From Actimicrobium sp034313845 (lineage in GTDB: Bacteria > Pseudomonadota > Gammaproteobacteria > Burkholderiales > Burkholderiaceae_D), in NCBI RefSeq assembly GCF_034313845.1, contig NZ_JAVIWN010000004.1: 64,000 nt of DNA. One strand, given 5' to 3'. The notes beneath the pieces were generated by a model. That model had not been told where the DNA came from, did no database searches, and saw nothing but the letters and a program-made list of their open reading frames with translations. Shown here piece after piece: positions 48,992-57,554 of this stretch. Position 1 is the first letter of the stretch, and every line of letters starts with the position of its first letter. The position numbers and the translations under genes were made by a program.

Positions 48992-49630
48992 ATGAAAGTT
49001 ATCGCATTTGCACGCACAGCACTGGGGACCGGAGCGAGCCGCCGCCAGCGCATTGCAGGCCAGACCCCAGGTATCGTCTACGGTGGTAGCGGCGTTCCCG
49101 TCAACATCAGCCTCGACCACAACGCGCTTTACCACGCATTGAAAAAAGAGACATTTCACTCGTCGATTCTCGACCTTGAAATCGACGGCAAAGTCGAAAA
49201 AGTCCTGTTGCGCGATTTCCAGGTCCACGCCTACAAACAACTCGTTTTGCATGCTGACTTCCAGCGCGTCGATGCCTCGCAAAAAATCCACGTCAAGGTG
49301 CCTTTGCACTTCATCAATGGTGATGCATCGCCAGCGGTCAAGATGTCGGCCGGTATCATCAGCCACGTGATCAGCGAACTCGAAGTCACCTGTTTGCCTG
49401 CAGACCTGCCAGAGTTTCTGACAGTCGACCTGGGCGAGCTGGAGATCGGTGCTTCGATTCACCTCGAAGATCTGAAATTGCCAAACGGCGTGAGCCCAGT
49501 GATTCACGGTGGCGATGACAATCCAACGATCGCTGCTGCATCGGTTCCTGCCGGTCGCGTTGAAGAAGCAGCAGATGCTGCGGCTGCTTTGGCGGCACAG
49601 GCTGCTAACGCACCTGCTGACAAGAAGTAA
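48992..49630 (+). CDS. rplY: 50S ribosomal protein L25/general stress protein Ctc
   Basis: The 212-residue protein is the long (Ctc) form of L25. An N-terminal 5S rRNA-binding domain (about 1-95, KVIAFARTALGTGASRR, GIVYGG and KVLLRDFQVHAYK) precedes the TL5-type C-terminal domain (about 100-190, LEVTCLPADLPEFLTVDL). An Ala-rich tail is typical. GGAGCAACAC before the ATG at 48992 is a good ribosome-binding site. A strong terminator follows the gene. Confidence 0.95.
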   Translation: MKVIAFARTALGTGASRRQRIAGQTPGIVYGGSGVPVNISLDHNALYHALKKETFHSSILDLEIDGKVEKVLLRDFQVHAYKQLVLHADFQRVDASQKIHVKVPLHFINGDASPAVKMSAGIISHVISELEVTCLPADLPEFLTVDLGELEIGASIHLEDLKLPNGVSPVIHGGDDNPTIAAASVPAGRVEEAADAAAALAAQAANAPADKK

Positions 49631-49667
49631 TTTGCTGTTCGGTCCGGCACATTGCCGAACCAATGAA

Positions 49668-49696
49668 AAGCCCGTCCTTCGCGACGGGCTTTTTTC
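49668..49696 (+). terminator. Intrinsic terminator after rplY
   Basis: AAGCCCGTC (49668-49676) pairs with GACGGGCTT (49683-49691) across a six-base loop, followed by a T-run. It ends the rplY transcript 45 bases before pth. Confidence 0.9.
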
Positions 49697-49740
49697 ATGC
49701 GGAATCCGCGATAATCACTTTTTGAATAGTCAATTCCATC

Positions 49741-50328
49741 ATGGCCATACGACTGATTGTCGGTCTGGGCAACCCCGGACCGGAATACGAACAAACCCGT
49801 CACAACGCCGGCTTCTGGCTCATTGATAACCTTGCCAATGGAATCGCCCGCTGCAAGCTGGTACGAGAAGCACGTTTTAATGCATTCGCTGCGAAGGCAA
49901 GCATCAACAATCAGGAGATCTGGCTGCTCGAACCGCAGACCTTCATGAACCGCTCAGGCCAGTCAGTCGGTGCACTCGCCAGGTTTTACAAGATTGCCGT
50001 CGATGAAGTGCTGGTGGTACATGACGAACTGGACTTGTCGCCAGGGATAGCGCGTCTCAAGAAGGGCGGCTCGTCTGGCGGGCACAACGGCCTCAAGGAC
50101 ATCACGGCGGCACTCGGATCACAAGACTACTGGCGTCTGCGCATCGGCATCGGCCATCCGCGCACGCAGGGCTCGCAGCAGCCTGTCGCCGATTACGTGC
50201 TGCACCGTCCGCGCAAGGAAGAACAGCCGCTGCTCGATGAAGCAATTGCGAAGAGCCTCGATGTGATTCCAATGCTGTGCGACGGCAAGTTCGAGGCAGC
50301 CACGATGCTGCTGCACACGGCAAAATGA
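49741..50328 (+). CDS. pth: Peptidyl-tRNA hydrolase
   Basis: The 195-residue enzyme recycles peptidyl-tRNA released from stalled ribosomes. Family motifs are VGLGNPGPEYEQTRHNAG (residues 7-24, with catalytic His21), FMNRSGQSV, VVHDELDL (Asp about 95) and GGHNGLKDI. Length is typical. It sits between rplY and ychF; pth-ychF adjacency is conserved across many proteobacteria. Confidence 0.96.
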   Translation: MAIRLIVGLGNPGPEYEQTRHNAGFWLIDNLANGIARCKLVREARFNAFAAKASINNQEIWLLEPQTFMNRSGQSVGALARFYKIAVDEVLVVHDELDLSPGIARLKKGGSSGGHNGLKDITAALGSQDYWRLRIGIGHPRTQGSQQPVADYVLHRPRKEEQPLLDEAIAKSLDVIPMLCDGKFEAATMLLHTAK

Positions 50329-50456
50329 CGATAGCGACCATTGCGGGCCTTCCCGATCAGTCGCCCAGATTGCGCAGCACTGCGCATTTGCGCGGTCCCG
50401 TCCCGCCGCTACGGTAAAATAGCGCCTTAAATTTTCTTTCCAGCAAAGTACACATC

Positions 50457-51548
50457 ATGAGCCTCAAATGCGGCATCGTCGGCCTCCCGAACGTCGGCAA
50501 ATCCACCCTCTTCAATGCGCTGACCAAGGCCGGCATTCCGGCTGAAAATTATCCGTTCTGCACGATCGAACCCAACGTCGGAATGGTCGAGGTACCAGAT
50601 CCACGCATGGACGCCTTGTCAGAAATCGTCAAGCCACAACGTGCTGTTCCTACGACGGTCGAATTCGTTGATATCGCCGGCCTGGTCGCGGGCGCATCCA
50701 AAGGCGAAGGTTTAGGCAACCAGTTCCTGGCACACATCCGCGAAACCGACGCGATCGTCAATGTGGTGCGCTGCTTTGAAGACGACAACGTCATCCACGT
50801 AGCCGGTCGCATTAATCCGCTCGATGACATCGAAGTCATCCAGACCGAGCTGGCGCTGGCCGATATGGCTGCAGTCGAAAAAGCCATTCATCGCGAAAGC
50901 AAGAAAGCCCGCTCCGGCGACAAAGACGCCGCCAAGCTGGTGACTATTCTCGAACGCATCATGCCGCAACTTGATTTGGCGCTGCCGGTGCGGGCAATGG
51001 GACTCGATGCCGAAGAAATGGCACTGATCAAGCCGCTGTGCCTGATTACCGCCAAACCTGCAATGTATGTTGGCAATGTCTCGGACACCGGCTTCACGAA
51101 TAATCCGCTGCTGGACCAGCTGACCGAGTATGCGAAAAAGCAGAACGCGCCGGTGGTCGCCATTTGCGCAGCCATCGAATCCGAAATCTCGGACCTCGAA
51201 GATGCCGACAAGGCCGAGTTCCTGGCCGACATGGGCATGACGGAGCCGGGTCTGGATCGCCTGATCCGCTCTGCCTACACCTTGCTCGGACTGCAAACCT
51301 ACTTCACGGCAGGCGTCAAGGAAGTCCGTGCCTGGACCATCCACGTCGGCGACACCGCCCCCCAGGCGGCCGGTGTGATTCATACCGACTTCGAGCGTGG
51401 CTTCATTCGCGCGCAGACCATTGCCTATGACGATTTCATCACCTTCAAGGGCGAAGCAGGTGCCAAAGATGCAGGCAAGATGCGCGCCGAAGGCAAGGAA
51501 TACGTCGTCAAGGACGGCGACGTACTGAACTTCCTGTTCAACGTTTAG
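50457..51548 (+). CDS. ychF: Redox-regulated ATPase YchF (OBG family)
   Basis: The 363-residue protein has G1 VGLPNVGKSTLFN (about residues 8-20), the switch region FCTIEPNVG, G3 DIAGLVAGASKGEGLG (about 66-81) and a C-terminal TGS domain (about 280-363, TYFTAGVKEVRAWTI). OBG-like YchF prefers ATP over GTP. It binds ribosomes and affects oxidative stress tolerance. An intrinsic terminator follows. Confidence 0.96.
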   Translation: MSLKCGIVGLPNVGKSTLFNALTKAGIPAENYPFCTIEPNVGMVEVPDPRMDALSEIVKPQRAVPTTVEFVDIAGLVAGASKGEGLGNQFLAHIRETDAIVNVVRCFEDDNVIHVAGRINPLDDIEVIQTELALADMAAVEKAIHRESKKARSGDKDAAKLVTILERIMPQLDLALPVRAMGLDAEEMALIKPLCLITAKPAMYVGNVSDTGFTNNPLLDQLTEYAKKQNAPVVAICAAIESEISDLEDADKAEFLADMGMTEPGLDRLIRSAYTLLGLQTYFTAGVKEVRAWTIHVGDTAPQAAGVIHTDFERGFIRAQTIAYDDFITFKGEAGAKDAGKMRAEGKEYVVKDGDVLNFLFNV

Positions 51549-51575
51549 AGACCACCCTTGCATCGACATCAGCTG

Positions 51576-51601
51576 ATCCCGCCATTGCGCGGGATTTTTT
51601 T
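51576..51601 (+). terminator. Intrinsic terminator after ychF
   Basis: ATCCCGC (51576-51582) pairs with GCGGGAT (51589-51595) across a six-base loop and is followed by seven T residues. Confidence 0.9.
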
Positions 51602-51883
51602 ATGGCCGGATGCCTGGAAGATTTTTCTGCCAGAGGCACGCCATCGCTCTCGCTGAGAGGTCGTTAATGACATTCGAATACGGCATGCATTTATCCGGCG
51701 CGCTGCCTGCCAAACAATCTGTACAGCCACGCGAAATCTAAGCACAGCACCGCATCACCGCCATTACCTTCAGTTACTGCGGGGATTCTCAATGTTTGCA
51801 GGCGAGATGATCGTCATTGCCTGATAACATAAAGGTACTATTGGTAGAATTATTCTTCTCATACATGATCGGAAACTGCCCGA
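51602..51883. other. Intergenic region between ychF and the GGDEF gene
   Basis: The ychF-GGDEF gap is 335 bases (51549-51883) and begins with the ychF terminator. The rest holds no convincing gene. A 24-codon open frame at 51667-51741 has AGAGG six bases upstream of its ATG, but there is no other support. The last 60 bases before the GGDEF start are AT-rich and probably hold its promoter. Confidence 0.5.
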
Positions 51884-52978
51884 ATGACGAACAAGCTGGT
51901 CACTGAAAATATCCAATTGCGTGACCGCCTCGTGTTGCTACTGGAGCAGGCCCAGCGCAATCAGCAAATCATGCGTCGCCACCAAGCGATCGATTTGAAG
52001 TTCATCGCCGCCAACAGTTTGCGCGAACTCATCGAATGTATTTTCGATACGCTTTCCGAATCCTCCCAACTTGATGTCGTGACCTTGTGCCTGATCGACA
52101 CCGAATACGATATCCGCCGCATCATGGTCGACCTGGCGCTGGACCAGGCGGAGTTCCCGAATCTGCTGTTCATTGACCGTGAAGCCGAACTCGGGCTAAC
52201 ACTGGCGAAAATATCGCATCCGGTACTGGGCCGCTTCAGTTCAGCACGACATGGCGTCATTTTCCCGAAGCAAGTCCTGACACCCGCCAGCGTTGCGGTA
52301 GTGCCGCTACTACGTCGAGGATGCCTGATTGGCTGCCTCAGTCTTGGCAGCCTGCATGAAGGACGCTTCGCCAGTGGCATGGCGAGCGACTTCATTGAAC
52401 ACCTCGGCTCCATCATTGCGATCTGCCTTGAAAACGTCATTAACAATGAGCGTCTCAAACGCATCGGCCTGACCGATTCGCTGACTGGCGTGAATAACCG
52501 TCGCTATCTGGAACGACGCTTGCAGGAAGAGATCGGCCGCACCCGGCGTCAGGAATGTCCGTTGTCCTGCATGTATATCGACATCGACCACTTCAAGAAA
52601 ATTAATGACAGTGCGGGCCATCAGGGTGGCGATGAAGTGCTGCAGCAGGTTGCCTTGCTGATCAAGGCAGAATTGAGACTCAGCGACGCGCTGGGACGGT
52701 TTGGCGGGGAGGAATTCGTGGTCTTGCTAATCGATGCTGGCCTGTCTCACGCGCTGGTGGTGGCCGAGCGCATCCGTGCCAGCATCGCAAGCCAGCCTAT
52801 CGTGTTATCGGATGGCACGCCGCTGGCCGTGACCGTCTCGATAGGAGTGACCGAACTGGTTGCTGCTGATCGTGTTCACCAGATCGAAAAGACGGCACAA
52901 CAAATTGTGTCCCGAGCCGATGAAGCACTGTATCGCGCCAAGGAGAGTGGTCGTAACCGGGTAGTCGGCGCGCCGTAG
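51884..52978 (+). CDS. Diguanylate cyclase with N-terminal DUF484/GAF-like domain
   Basis: The 364-residue cytoplasmic protein begins with a short coiled coil (about 1-35), then a DUF484/GAF-like sensor region (about 36-185), and ends in a GGDEF domain (about 190-360). The active site reads GGEEF (274-278), which is catalytically competent in this family. An inhibitory I-site RLSD (265-268) stands five residues before it, so product feedback is expected. YIDIDHFKKIND (231-242) is the usual metal-binding strand. It makes cyclic di-GMP in response to an unknown cytoplasmic cue. It is monocistronic, and the next gene is convergent. Confidence 0.9.
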   Translation: MTNKLVTENIQLRDRLVLLLEQAQRNQQIMRRHQAIDLKFIAANSLRELIECIFDTLSESSQLDVVTLCLIDTEYDIRRIMVDLALDQAEFPNLLFIDREAELGLTLAKISHPVLGRFSSARHGVIFPKQVLTPASVAVVPLLRRGCLIGCLSLGSLHEGRFASGMASDFIEHLGSIIAICLENVINNERLKRIGLTDSLTGVNNRRYLERRLQEEIGRTRRQECPLSCMYIDIDHFKKINDSAGHQGGDEVLQQVALLIKAELRLSDALGRFGGEEFVVLLIDAGLSHALVVAERIRASIASQPIVLSDGTPLAVTVSIGVTELVAADRVHQIEKTAQQIVSRADEALYRAKESGRNRVVGAP

Positions 52979-52985
52979 CGCTTGT

Positions 52986-53246
52986 CTAGACGCTGCTTTT
53001 CTTGCTCTGAAGACGATCGAACTTGAGCAATAGTTCGTCCTTGCTCTCGCGCCAGGCCGGATCAAACGGAATACAGCTGACCGGACACACCTGCTGACAT
53101 TGCGGCTCATTGAAATGCCCAACGCATTCGGTGCATTTGCCCGGATCGATCTGATAAATTTCCGGGCCAAGGAAAATGGCGTCGTTGGGACACTCCGGCT
53201 CGCACACGTCGCAATTAATGCATTCGTCGGTGATCAGAAGTGCCAT
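52986..53246 (-). CDS. YfhL-type 4Fe-4S dicluster ferredoxin
   Basis: The 86-residue protein has two cluster-binding Cys sets: C-x2-C-x3(4)-C-x3-C in CINCDVCEPECP near residues 9-19, and a second with an insertion between Cys residues (CTECVGHFNEPQCQQVCPVSC, in overlapping parts, about 38-58). That insertion is typical of the YfhL/FdxA-like ferredoxins encoded beside coaD. The acidic and hydrophobic pattern fits electron transfer. It lies nine bases after coaD on the same strand, so the two are cotranscribed. Confidence 0.92.
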   Translation of the reverse strand: MALLITDECINCDVCEPECPNDAIFLGPEIYQIDPGKCTECVGHFNEPQCQQVCPVSCIPFDPAWRESKDELLLKFDRLQSKKSSV

Positions 53247-53255
53247 GGCTTTGGG

Positions 53256-53744
53256 TTACTCCTGACCAGCAGCGATTTTTTCCTTGAGCCATTTTTCGAC
53301 CGAAGGAAAGACAAACTTTGACACATCGCCGCCGAGCAAGGCGATCTCTCGCACGATGGTGCCAGAAATGAATTGATACTGATCGGATGGCGTCAGGAAA
53401 AGCGTCTCGACTTCCGGCAGCAAATACCGATTCATGCCGGCCATCTGAAACTCGTATTCAAAATCCGATACCGCACGCAGACCACGCACAATGACGCGGG
53501 CATCGTGTCGGCGCACGAAATCCTTGAGGAGGCCGGAAAAACTTTCGACCACCACGTTCGGATAATGCCCCAGCACTTCATTGGCGATAGTGAGTCGCTC
53601 TTCAAGATCGAAGAACGGCCTTTTGTTCTTGCTGTCGGCGACGCCGACAATGAGCTTGCCGAACAGGCCCGACGCACGACGCACCAGATCTTCATGACCT
53701 CGTGTAAGTGGATCGAATGTACCTGGATAAATTGCTGTGACCAT
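53256..53744 (-). CDS. coaD: Pantetheine-phosphate adenylyltransferase CoaD
   Basis: The 162-residue enzyme makes dephospho-CoA from phosphopantetheine and ATP. The nucleotidyltransferase motif T-x-GH lies in GTFDPLTRGH (residues 8-17), and ISGTIVREI (about 128-136) is the ISSTxxR-like motif. GGGAG lies upstream of the ATG at 53744, which gives the normal start MVTAIYPG; the longer frame to 53792 is not supported. It follows rsmD on the same strand, the usual rsmD-coaD order. Confidence 0.96.
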   Translation of the reverse strand: MVTAIYPGTFDPLTRGHEDLVRRASGLFGKLIVGVADSKNKRPFFDLEERLTIANEVLGHYPNVVVESFSGLLKDFVRRHDARVIVRGLRAVSDFEYEFQMAGMNRYLLPEVETLFLTPSDQYQFISGTIVREIALLGGDVSKFVFPSVEKWLKEKIAAGQE

Positions 53745-53781
53745 CTTTGCTCCCTGGAGTGTCACTATTTTCGAACCCGCA

Positions 53782-54450
53782 TTATGCCTCAATTACGTGC
53801 AAATTCTGGCGTTGCAACAAATGGAAGAACACCACTCCAGCTTGATCCGCACGAACAACTTCCCAGCCGCGCAACCATTCCGGCATTGTCGCGCTATCAA
53901 TTGGCTTTTCGGTTTCAACATAAATGTAGCCGCCTGCGGCCAGCAAGTCGGCGCATAGCGGAAACATCGCCGGCAGCAAATCGGCATGGAATGGCGGATC
54001 CAGAAAAATCAGTTGATAACGGTCAGCGGGACCCGTCAGACGTCGCTGCAGCCCTTGCGCCACGGTGCGGGCATCGCCACGCAGGATACTGACCTGGCTG
54101 GCACTCAACTTGTCTCGCGTCGCTTCGAGCTGGCGCACCACGGCCTGGCTTTCTTCGACCAGCATCACCCGCGCAGCACCACGACTCGCCGCTTCCAGTC
54201 CCAGTGCGCCGGTACCTGCAAACAGGTCGAGACAGGCAACGCCGAACCACTGACCGTCAAGCAGGTGCGTGAGCCAGTTAAACACGGTTTCACGTACTCG
54301 ATCCGGCGTCGGGCGCAAGCCGGCGGCCTCCACCACAGGCAGCGGGGTGCGTTTCCAGTCGCCGCCAATGATACGAACCTGATGAGTCAGGGCTGGGCGC
54401 GGACGCGGTTTGGGAGCGGGTTTCTGACTCGGTTGTTTGGACATGATCAT
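53782..54450 (-). CDS. rsmD: 16S rRNA (guanine(966)-N2)-methyltransferase RsmD
   Basis: The 222-residue enzyme has a Lys/Pro-rich start, the RsmD motif VRIIGGDWKRTPLPV, LRPTPDRVRETVFNWL, the SAM site LDLFAGTGALGLEA (about residues 72-85) and the catalytic FLDPPF. It methylates G966 of 16S rRNA. The start is uncertain between ATGs at 54450 and 54444, and neither has a strong ribosome-binding site; an upstream in-frame extension to 54525 is not family-like. It is divergent from ftsY, a conserved arrangement. Confidence 0.92.
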   Translation of the reverse strand: MIMSKQPSQKPAPKPRPRPALTHQVRIIGGDWKRTPLPVVEAAGLRPTPDRVRETVFNWLTHLLDGQWFGVACLDLFAGTGALGLEAASRGAARVMLVEESQAVVRQLEATRDKLSASQVSILRGDARTVAQGLQRRLTGPADRYQLIFLDPPFHADLLPAMFPLCADLLAAGGYIYVETEKPIDSATMPEWLRGWEVVRADQAGVVFFHLLQRQNLHVIEA

Positions 54451-54652
54451 GGGCAAAAAGTAAATAGTCGTTGCGTCAGCCAGATTCCTGCACGACGGTC
54501 GCGAATGGATTCGGAGTATAGCCAATTTAACTGCACAAAATCATTGATGCTGCGACAACCACGGAGAATTGGTGGCGCTGCGCTCTGCTAGAATGCTTGC
54601 TGACTCAGCTTTCCGTGCGCAGCCGTTCTGCGAAGCCTCCAACCACACTCCG

Positions 54653-54714
54653 ATGTTCAGCTTCTTCAAAAAAAACCAAAGACCGAGCCTGAGCTCGCGC
54701 CCGTACCTGCAGCC
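54653..54714 (+). other. ftsY: Detached 5' end of ftsY, frameshifted at an A8 run
   Basis: The ATG at 54653 opens MFSFFKK, the standard start of betaproteobacterial FtsY. The following A8 run (54668-54675) shifts the frame so that this ORF diverges into unrelated sequence. With nine As instead, the frame would read KKKPKTEPELAPVPAALPDR and join the intact ORF exactly. The cause could be a sequencing or homopolymer error, a real mutation, or transcriptional slippage. Confidence 0.85.
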
Positions 54715-55710
54715 TTGCCGGACAGGGTGCCTCTCACGGAGATCGCCGCTCCGTCCACGCCGACAGAAATACCCGTTCCACCGACACCACCAGCCGAAGT
54801 CAAGCGCTCCTGGCTGGCACGACTGAAATCAGGGTTGTCAAAAACATCGGCGAATTTGACGACGCTGTTTATCGGTGCGCGCATTGATGACGACTTGTAC
54901 GAGGAACTCGAAGCGGCCCTCCTGATGGCCGATGCCGGTGTCGACGCGACGCACTTTCTTTTGTCGGAACTGAAGCGTCGCGTCAAAGACGAGAAATTGA
55001 CCGAAGCCACGCAAGTCAAGTCGGCATTGCGCAAACTGCTGATTGCCTTGCTTAGTCCATTACAGAAACCACTGGAACTGGGCCGGCATCAACCCATGGT
55101 GATGATGATTACCGGCGTCAATGGTGCCGGCAAAACGACCACCATCGGCAAACTGGCCAAGCACCTGCAAGCCAACAACCAGTCCGTGTTGCTGGCTGCC
55201 GGTGACACGTTTCGCGCAGCAGCACGCGAGCAACTGACGATCTGGGGCGAGCGCAACAATGTCGCGGTGATCGCCCAGGAGTCAGGTGATCCGGCAGCGG
55301 TGGCATTTGACGCGGTGCACTCGGCCCAGGCGAAAAAGACCAATGTAGTGATGATCGATACCGCAGGCCGGCTGCCTACCCAGTTGCACCTGATGGAAGA
55401 GCTCAAAAAAATCAAACGCGTGATCGCCAAAGCCATGCCGAGCGCACCACATGAAATTTTGCTGGTCATCGATGGCAATACCGGCCAGAACGCACTGATG
55501 CAAGTCAAGGCCTTCGATGACGCACTCGGCTTGACCGGTCTGGTCGTCACCAAACTCGATGGCACGGCCAAGGGTGGCGTATTGGCTGCGATCGCCCGAA
55601 CCCGGCCGATACCGGTGTACTTCATTGGCGTCGGCGAACAAATTGAAGACCTGCAACCGTTTAACGCTGATGAATTCGTCACCGCCCTGCTAGGCGAAGC
55701 AACTGACTAA
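54715..55710 (+). CDS. ftsY: Signal recognition particle receptor FtsY (5' end out of frame)
   Basis: The intact frame encodes the full SRP-GTPase NG domain: the N domain (about residues 30-115), G1 GVNGAGKTTTIGK (about 139-151), DTAGRLPTQ (about 217-225), TKLDGTAKGG (about 282-291) and the C-terminal GVGEQIEDLQPF. FtsY docks ribosome-SRP complexes at the membrane. The first codon of the open frame is a TTG at 54715, and the normal ATG start lies 62 bases upstream in another frame. An NG-type FtsY lacking the first 20 residues might still work, since the N-terminal extension is dispensable in part. It is followed by ftsE after 19 bases. Confidence 0.9.
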   Translation: MPDRVPLTEIAAPSTPTEIPVPPTPPAEVKRSWLARLKSGLSKTSANLTTLFIGARIDDDLYEELEAALLMADAGVDATHFLLSELKRRVKDEKLTEATQVKSALRKLLIALLSPLQKPLELGRHQPMVMMITGVNGAGKTTTIGKLAKHLQANNQSVLLAAGDTFRAAAREQLTIWGERNNVAVIAQESGDPAAVAFDAVHSAQAKKTNVVMIDTAGRLPTQLHLMEELKKIKRVIAKAMPSAPHEILLVIDGNTGQNALMQVKAFDDALGLTGLVVTKLDGTAKGGVLAAIARTRPIPVYFIGVGEQIEDLQPFNADEFVTALLGEATD

Positions 55711-55729
55711 GGCCACCCTTTCTGCTCCC

Positions 55730-56404
55730 ATGATCGAATTTCAACAGGTTTCCAAACACTATCCCGGTAACGCGGTCGCGCTGTCCGACATCACGCTCGA
55801 CATCGCCGATGGCGAGATGGTGTTCCTCGCCGGTCCCTCCGGAGCAGGCAAATCGACGTTACTCAAATTGATCGCCGCAATCGAGCGGCCAAGCAGCGGC
55901 AAGGTGAGCGTGCACGGCCAGGATATCGGAAAACTCAGTCGTGCCGGCCTGCCCTACCTGCGACGTAATCTGGGATTGATCCTGCAACAGCAGCGCCTGT
56001 TACCCGACCGCACCGTACTGGCCAATGTAATGCTACCGCTGCTTGTCTGTGGTGCAAGCCGCGCCGATGCAACAAGGCGTGCCAGTGCCGCACTGGAACG
56101 GGTCGGCTTGCTGGACAAGGCACTGGCCGCCCCGCTGTCGCTGTCGGGCGGTGAACAGCAACGCGTGACCATTGCCCGCGCCATCGTCAACCGGCCGCAA
56201 ATCATCCTGGCTGACGAACCCACCGCCAACCTTGACCGCGACAGCGCCAACCAGGTACTCGACGCGCTGAAGTCATTTCATGGTGCCGGGGTGACTTGTG
56301 TCATCTCATCGCACGATGAACAAATTCTTGGTACCGCAGCCCGCGTCATTTATCTGAAACAAGGCCAGCTGGTTGATAGCTGGCCAGCAAGGACCACCGC
56401 ATGA
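55730..56404 (+). CDS. ftsE: Cell division ATP-binding protein FtsE
   Basis: The 224-residue ABC ATPase has Walker A GPSGAGKST (about residues 36-44), Q-loop LILQQQRLL, signature LSGGEQQRV (about 138-146), Walker B IILADEPTAN and an H-loop SSHD. With FtsX it activates peptidoglycan hydrolases through periplasmic partners at the septum. The ftsY-ftsE-ftsX order is conserved. It overlaps ftsX by four bases (ATGA). Confidence 0.95.
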   Translation: MIEFQQVSKHYPGNAVALSDITLDIADGEMVFLAGPSGAGKSTLLKLIAAIERPSSGKVSVHGQDIGKLSRAGLPYLRRNLGLILQQQRLLPDRTVLANVMLPLLVCGASRADATRRASAALERVGLLDKALAAPLSLSGGEQQRVTIARAIVNRPQIILADEPTANLDRDSANQVLDALKSFHGAGVTCVISSHDEQILGTAARVIYLKQGQLVDSWPARTTA

Positions 56405-57333
56405 ATACCTGGCTGAGGCAACACGGCTACGCATTACGTCAGGCGTACCGCAACGCGGTTGCAGCGCCAGCGAGCTTCCTGATCAATGCCGTGGTCATTG
56501 CGATCGCCTTCGCCCTGCCACTGACCGGCCTGACCGTGCTGGAAAATCTTCGGCCAATGTCCGGGCAACTGGTGGTCGAACCGGAAATCAGTGTCTTCAT
56601 TGACATGGCCGTGTCACGCGATGACGCACTCGCGCTCGGCAAGACGATTCGCCGGGTTCTGGAAGAGAGCAAGCATCCCGGTAAAGTCGAGTTCCTGCCG
56701 CGCGAAAAAGCCCTCGACATGCTCAAGCAGCAATCTGGCTTTTCCGAGTCGGTGGACATACTGGGTACCAACCCGCTACCAGACGGCTATCTGATCAAGC
56801 TGCCAAGCTTTGACAATGCCGTTGATGCCGGTGCGATCGATACCGTCGCGGCCAGCCTGCAGAAACTGGCTGGCGTAGAGCATGTCCAGGTCGACTCGGC
56901 CTGGATCAAGCGTCTGTCGGCACTGGTCCACTTGCTGAGTGTCGTACTCGTGATCCTGGCCAGTACACTCGGCATCGTCGTGGTGACGGTGGTTTTCAAT
57001 ACGATTCGTCTGCAAGTGTTGACGCAACGCGATGAAATTTCTGTATCGCAGTTAGTTGGCGCCACCGACTCTTTCATTTATCGTCCGTTCTATTACACCG
57101 GTGCCTTGCTCGGCTTCTTTGCTGCGGGCCTTGCCATGGCGTCAGTGGCATTGGTGTTGCGGCCAATTAATGCAGCAGTGGCCGAATTCGCCCGGCTTTA
57201 TGCGTCAGAATTCATGCTGGTATCGCTGGGTCCGCTCGCTTCCTCGCTGTTGCTAGGACTAGGTGCCTTGCTCGGCGTGGCAGGTGCGGTGTTGTCAGTG
57301 TCGCGACATCTGTCGTCGCCTGATACACGCTGA
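56401..57333 (+). CDS. ftsX: Cell division protein FtsX
   Basis: The 310-residue inner-membrane protein has four helices (about residues 22-45, 180-205, 230-255 and 280-302) and a large periplasmic loop between the first two, the site where FtsX contacts hydrolase activators. Sequence such as LVVEPEISVFIDMAV and KVEFLPREKALDML is FtsX-like. It works with FtsE, encoded directly upstream with overlapping codons. Confidence 0.94.
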   Translation: MNTWLRQHGYALRQAYRNAVAAPASFLINAVVIAIAFALPLTGLTVLENLRPMSGQLVVEPEISVFIDMAVSRDDALALGKTIRRVLEESKHPGKVEFLPREKALDMLKQQSGFSESVDILGTNPLPDGYLIKLPSFDNAVDAGAIDTVAASLQKLAGVEHVQVDSAWIKRLSALVHLLSVVLVILASTLGIVVVTVVFNTIRLQVLTQRDEISVSQLVGATDSFIYRPFYYTGALLGFFAAGLAMASVALVLRPINAAVAEFARLYASEFMLVSLGPLASSLLLGLGALLGVAGAVLSVSRHLSSPDTR

Positions 57334-57427
57334 CAACATTTCGACAACAAGACTATTGCAACTTCATTGCCTCAATCTGTTCAAATCCGTGAACGACAAA
57401 CGGCACAACCTGACGTCACTCCATAGC

Positions 57428-57456
57428 CTGACACTATCCGGAACTTCCGCTATAGC
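57428..57456 (+). promoter_or_regulatory. Sigma-70-type promoter of rpoH
   Basis: CTGACA (57428-57433) and TATAGC (57451-57456) are separated by 17 bases, a good match to the vegetative consensus. Transcription would start near 57463, inside the CIRCE element. A 91-base leader would precede the rpoH ATG. Confidence 0.6.
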
Positions 57457-57458
57457 CA

Positions 57459-57485
57459 TTAGCACTCATCCTGTCAGAGTGCTAA
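57459..57485 (+). promoter_or_regulatory. CIRCE element (HrcA operator) upstream of rpoH
   Basis: The perfect CIRCE inverted repeat TTAGCACTC-N9-GAGTGCTAA is present, three bases after the -10 hexamer. HrcA bound here would block transcription of rpoH until heat stress inactivates it. CIRCE is otherwise best known before groESL and dnaK; its use at rpoH would place sigma-32 synthesis under the HrcA repressor. Confidence 0.92.
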
Positions 57486-57554
57486 GATGCTCTGTGTAGC
57501 GGCCGGTTTGTCTCGATAACTGGTCTTTTCCTCTTAAGGAAGCAAGGAGAACTA

